Below are positions 61,624 to 64,000 of a stretch of DNA of 64,000 bases, piece by piece (the first letter of the stretch is position 1; the number at the start of each line of letters is the position of its first letter). A model generated the notes under the pieces. That model did no database searches, was not told the DNA's origin, and saw nothing but the letters and a program-made list of their open reading frames with translations. The position numbers were made by a program, and so were the translations under genes. Origin of the DNA: an uncultured Aliiroseovarius sp. (GTDB lineage: Bacteria; Pseudomonadota; Alphaproteobacteria; Rhodobacterales; Rhodobacteraceae). Location of the stretch: contig NZ_CANMFT010000004.1 of NCBI RefSeq assembly GCF_947497285.1, positions 1-64,000 of the forward strand, read 5' to 3'.

Positions 61624-62748
61624 TCAGGCTCCCATCAGGCCGGGGTTTAGAATGCCGCGCGGGTCAAACTTCGCACGCAGGCCTTGGGTGAGCGCCGCGA
61701 TTGGTGCGTGTTCCGGGTGGAACACGGGCACCGATGCGCGCGTTGCGGCACTGGCGCGGATCAGCGTCGCATGACCGCCGATATGGCTCAGATCGTCGCG
61801 GATCATCTTGGCACCTGCGTCGCCTTCGTCCGCGACGCGCAGCCAGACCAGCCCGCCGCCCCAGTCAAAGATCGCGTCGGGTGACAACGCACCCAGTTCA
61901 CGGACAAGCGCTGGGCCATCGGAGGGTTTGACCGAAATGCGCCAGACCGCGCCGTCTTTGCCAGCGAAGGGTGTGACGTCGCGCAGGTCGGACCAAAGGG
62001 CTGCGGACGCCGCCCCCTCGACCACATCGAAGCCATTCAGCACGCCGTCTTGCAGGGCTTTGGCGCGATAGGCAACCGATTGTTCCAAGCCCTCAAGCCG
62101 GATCATCGTCTGCCCGTTCATCTGCGCAGCACCGGTCACGTCGAACGGCGACCCTAGGGCTGCCGCCATCGAGGTCACGGCAGTTTCAGCCGATTGACCC
62201 TCGCAGACCAGCGTTGCCTCGGTTTCAGGAATGGCGAGCACTTTCAGGCTGACCTCGGTCAACACGCCCAACGTGCCCCAGCTTCCGGTCATCAGCTTCA
62301 CGAGGTCATAGCCGGTCACGTTCTTCATCACGCGCCCACCGTTTTTCAAAACCTGCCCCTGCCCGTCGACAAATCGCACACCAAGGCAGAAATCACGGGC
62401 CGCCCCGACCTGAATACGCCGCGGGCCAGAGGCATTCGTGGCGATCACACCGCCGATGGTGGACGCGCCCTTGGTGCCCAGCAAAGCGCGCATGTCGCCC
62501 GGTTCAAAGGCAAGCCGCTGGCCTTCGGCGGCGAGCAGCGTTTCAATTTCAGACAGCGGCGTTCCGGCGCGCGCCACCAGCGTCAGCGCGCCGGGTTCGT
62601 AAAGGGTGACGCCGGTCAGGCCGCGTGTCGAAAGCTCCGCCCCATCAACCGGCGCGCCGATATCGCGGGTGCCACCGCCTTGAATGCGCAAGGGGCCATT
62701 GGCCGCGACAATCGCCTCGGCCAGGTCTGCTTCAGTGGTCAGGGTCAT
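61624..62748 (-). CDS. glcE: Glycolate oxidase FAD-binding subunit GlcE
   Basis: A 374-aa FAD-linked subunit. The PCMH-type FAD motif LRIQGGGTRDIG and TIGGVIATNASGPRRIQ bind the cofactor, and YDLVKLMTGSWGTLGVLTE is typical. The ATG at 62748 overlaps the glcD stop by 4 bases; an upstream in-frame ATG at 62808 lies inside glcD and is rejected. It forms the flavin-containing part of the complex with GlcD. Confidence 0.95.
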   Translation of the reverse strand: MTLTTEADLAEAIVAANGPLRIQGGGTRDIGAPVDGAELSTRGLTGVTLYEPGALTLVARAGTPLSEIETLLAAEGQRLAFEPGDMRALLGTKGASTIGGVIATNASGPRRIQVGAARDFCLGVRFVDGQGQVLKNGGRVMKNVTGYDLVKLMTGSWGTLGVLTEVSLKVLAIPETEATLVCEGQSAETAVTSMAAALGSPFDVTGAAQMNGQTMIRLEGLEQSVAYRAKALQDGVLNGFDVVEGAASAALWSDLRDVTPFAGKDGAVWRISVKPSDGPALVRELGALSPDAIFDWGGGLVWLRVADEGDAGAKMIRDDLSHIGGHATLIRASAATRASVPVFHPEHAPIAALTQGLRAKFDPRGILNPGLMGA

Positions 62749-64000
62749 GAGGCGCGCCTTGTTTCCGTGCTGGCCAAGGGAAACACCTTGGCGGGGTTCA
62801 AAAGCCATGCCGGGTCAAACACATCTTTGACGGCCAATTGGATCTCAAGATCCGTTTGGTTGTATTGCGAAACCATCAAGTCCCTTTTTTCAACTCCGAC
62901 CCCATGCTCGCCTGTCAGGCATCCGCCGACCTCGACACAGAGCTTCAGAATATCGGCCCCGAACGCCTCGCATTTCTCAAGATCGCCGGGTTTGTTGGCA
63001 TCAAACAGGATCAGTGGGTGCATGTTGCCGTCGCCCGCGTGAAACACGTTGCCAACGTCCAGCCCGTAGTCCTTTGACATCTCGCCGATGCGGCGCAGCA
63101 CCAAAGGCAGTTCCGACACCGGAATTGTGCCGTCCAGACACATATAGTCGTTGATCTGCCCCATGGCGCCGAACGCGGACTTGCGCCCCAGCCAGATTTT
63201 CGCGCTTTCCTCAGCCGAGGTGCTTTCACGCAGTTCCACCGGGTTGTGCGTTCGCGCGATCTTCACGATGCGCGCCAACTGGTCGTCGATCTCGGCGTCC
63301 GAGCCTTCGACCTCGATAATCAACAACGCCTCGCAATCGGGGTATCCTGCACCTGCAAACGCCTCGGTCGCACGAATACAGGGGCGGTCCATAAACTCGA
63401 TCGCGACGGGCAGGATGCCGGATTTGATGATGTCAGAGACACAGGCGCCCGCGACTTCGTTGCTGTCAAAGCCAACCAAGACCGGACGTGCGCCTTCTGG
63501 CTTGGCGAGGATGCGCAAAGTGGCTTCTGTCACGATGCCCAATTGGCCCTCGGACCCACAGATCAGTCCCAACAGGTCCAACCCGCCCGCATCCAGATGC
63601 GCGCCGCCGATTTCCACGACCTCGCCATCGGCCATGACCATCGTCACGCCCATCAGGTTGTTGGTTGTCACGCCGTATTTCAGGCAATGCGCGCCGCCCG
63701 AGTTCATCGCGATGTTGCCCGCAATGGCGCAGGCCAGTTGTGACGAGGGGTCGGGCGCGTAAAAGAACCCTTCTTCCTCGACCGCACCTGTGACGGACAG
63801 GTTGGTACGCCCTGACTGCACCCGGATGATCCGGTTGGCATAGTCGGTTTCCAGCACATCGTTCAGCCGCGCGACCCCAAGGATCACGCTGTCTGCCGTG
63901 GGCAATGCGCCACCGGCCAGCGATGTGCCTGCCCCGCGCGGCACGACCGGCACGCTTTCTTCGTGGCAGATGCGCATGACCGCCGAGACCTCGGCGGTCG
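62745..64000 (-). CDS. glcD: Glycolate oxidase subunit GlcD, 5' end outside the window
   Basis: 418 codons are visible; the frame is open to the window edge, so the N-terminus is missing. The FAD-binding motif VVPRGAGTSLAGGALP and GNIAMNSGGAHCLKYGVTTNN are complete. C-terminal YGLDVGNVFHAGDGNMHPLI and LTGEHGVGVEK are the GlcD/D-lactate dehydrogenase-like metal and substrate motifs. It oxidises glycolate to glyoxylate together with GlcE and GlcF. The ATG at 63977 is internal: the sequence upstream (TAEVSAV) still matches the family. Confidence 0.95.
   Translation of the reverse strand, partial: TAEVSAVMRICHEESVPVVPRGAGTSLAGGALPTADSVILGVARLNDVLETDYANRIIRVQSGRTNLSVTGAVEEEGFFYAPDPSSQLACAIAGNIAMNSGGAHCLKYGVTTNNLMGVTMVMADGEVVEIGGAHLDAGGLDLLGLICGSEGQLGIVTEATLRILAKPEGARPVLVGFDSNEVAGACVSDIIKSGILPVAIEFMDRPCIRATEAFAGAGYPDCEALLIIEVEGSDAEIDDQLARIVKIARTHNPVELRESTSAEESAKIWLGRKSAFGAMGQINDYMCLDGTIPVSELPLVLRRIGEMSKDYGLDVGNVFHAGDGNMHPLILFDANKPGDLEKCEAFGADILKLCVEVGGCLTGEHGVGVEKRDLMVSQYNQTDLEIQLAVKDVFDPAWLLNPAKVFPLASTETRRAS

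Noticed and set aside
60312-61691. Plus-strand open frame (459 codons) opposite glcF
   Set aside because: It covers exactly the glcF gene, whose cluster cysteines are intact. The antisense product has no recognisable features.
1-64000. CRISPR arrays, insertion sequences, prophage genes and integrases
   Set aside because: No regularly spaced repeats, transposase or phage-type frames were seen. The four tRNA loci show no adjacent integrase or repeated tRNA ends.

Overview
The window is a piece of an alphaproteobacterial chromosome, most likely a marine Rhodobacterales (Roseobacter-type) bacterium. The evidence is its GC-rich coding DNA, a MipZ division-site ATPase (a protein of alphaproteobacteria), the murA-DUF2948-hisD-UPF0262-phosphatase-infA-maf-RNase-yacG gene order, the ffh-rpsP-rimM-trmD-rplS-rpmE translation block, and a short luxR-luxI pair. 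No phage, insertion sequence, CRISPR array or rRNA operon was seen; this is mostly core chromosome with accessory insertions.

Layout. 1-2.1 kb: two identical tRNA-Gly(GCC) genes, an XRE regulator and a LysR-like regulator. 2.3-6.5 kb: histidine genes hisB, hisH, hisA, hisF and hisE on the plus strand, with two small exported proteins (DUF2147, DUF302) inserted on the minus strand. 6.5-9.5 kb: a CoA-binding protein, an RlmB-type methyltransferase, tRNA-Tyr and pabB. 9.6-13.7 kb: an operon for meta-cleavage of homoprotocatechuate (hpaE, hpaD, hpaG, hpaH), followed by an eroded kinase gene. 14.2-20.7 kb: tRNA-Phe and a long minus-strand operon running from a 53-aa ORF and murA to yacG. 20.8-23.3 kb: tRNA-Thr, the luxR-luxI quorum-sensing pair and an outer-membrane beta-barrel protein. 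23.3-30.7 kb: an acyl-CoA synthetase, an ABC exporter, a lipoprotein, a YdcF protein, a rhodanese, a monooxygenase-fold protein, a zinc-ribbon protein and a universal stress protein.

31-40.3 kb: the translation block, with accessory genes inside it (acetyltransferase, chorismate mutase, bluB, a sulfotransferase-like gene) and a 2.9 kb stretch separating trmD from rplS. 40.3-42 kb: a DUF4336 protein and mipZ. 42-50.4 kb: a tightly packed plus-strand operon holding a peptide/nickel-type ABC transporter without a binding protein, an aldehyde dehydrogenase, a YcaQ-like DNA glycosylase, a short-chain dehydrogenase, a P1-family (DmpA/NylC-like) hydrolase and a secreted protein. This is the best candidate here for an undescribed catabolic system. 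50.4-56.5 kb: an alpha/beta hydrolase, succinate-semialdehyde dehydrogenase, an ECF sigma factor coupled to a membrane VWA protein, and a complete FMN riboswitch in front of an EamA transporter (RibN-like). 56.6-64 kb: a glycosyltransferase-sulfotransferase fusion, a small heat-shock protein, a secreted serine protease and glcDEF glycolate oxidase, with glcD cut by the window edge.

Links between regions: the homoprotocatechuate pathway ends in pyruvate and succinate semialdehyde, which the dehydrogenase at 51.2 kb could oxidise. The his genes are split between 2.4-6.5 kb and hisD at 17.5 kb. Family calls come from motifs and remembered family features; no database search was run.
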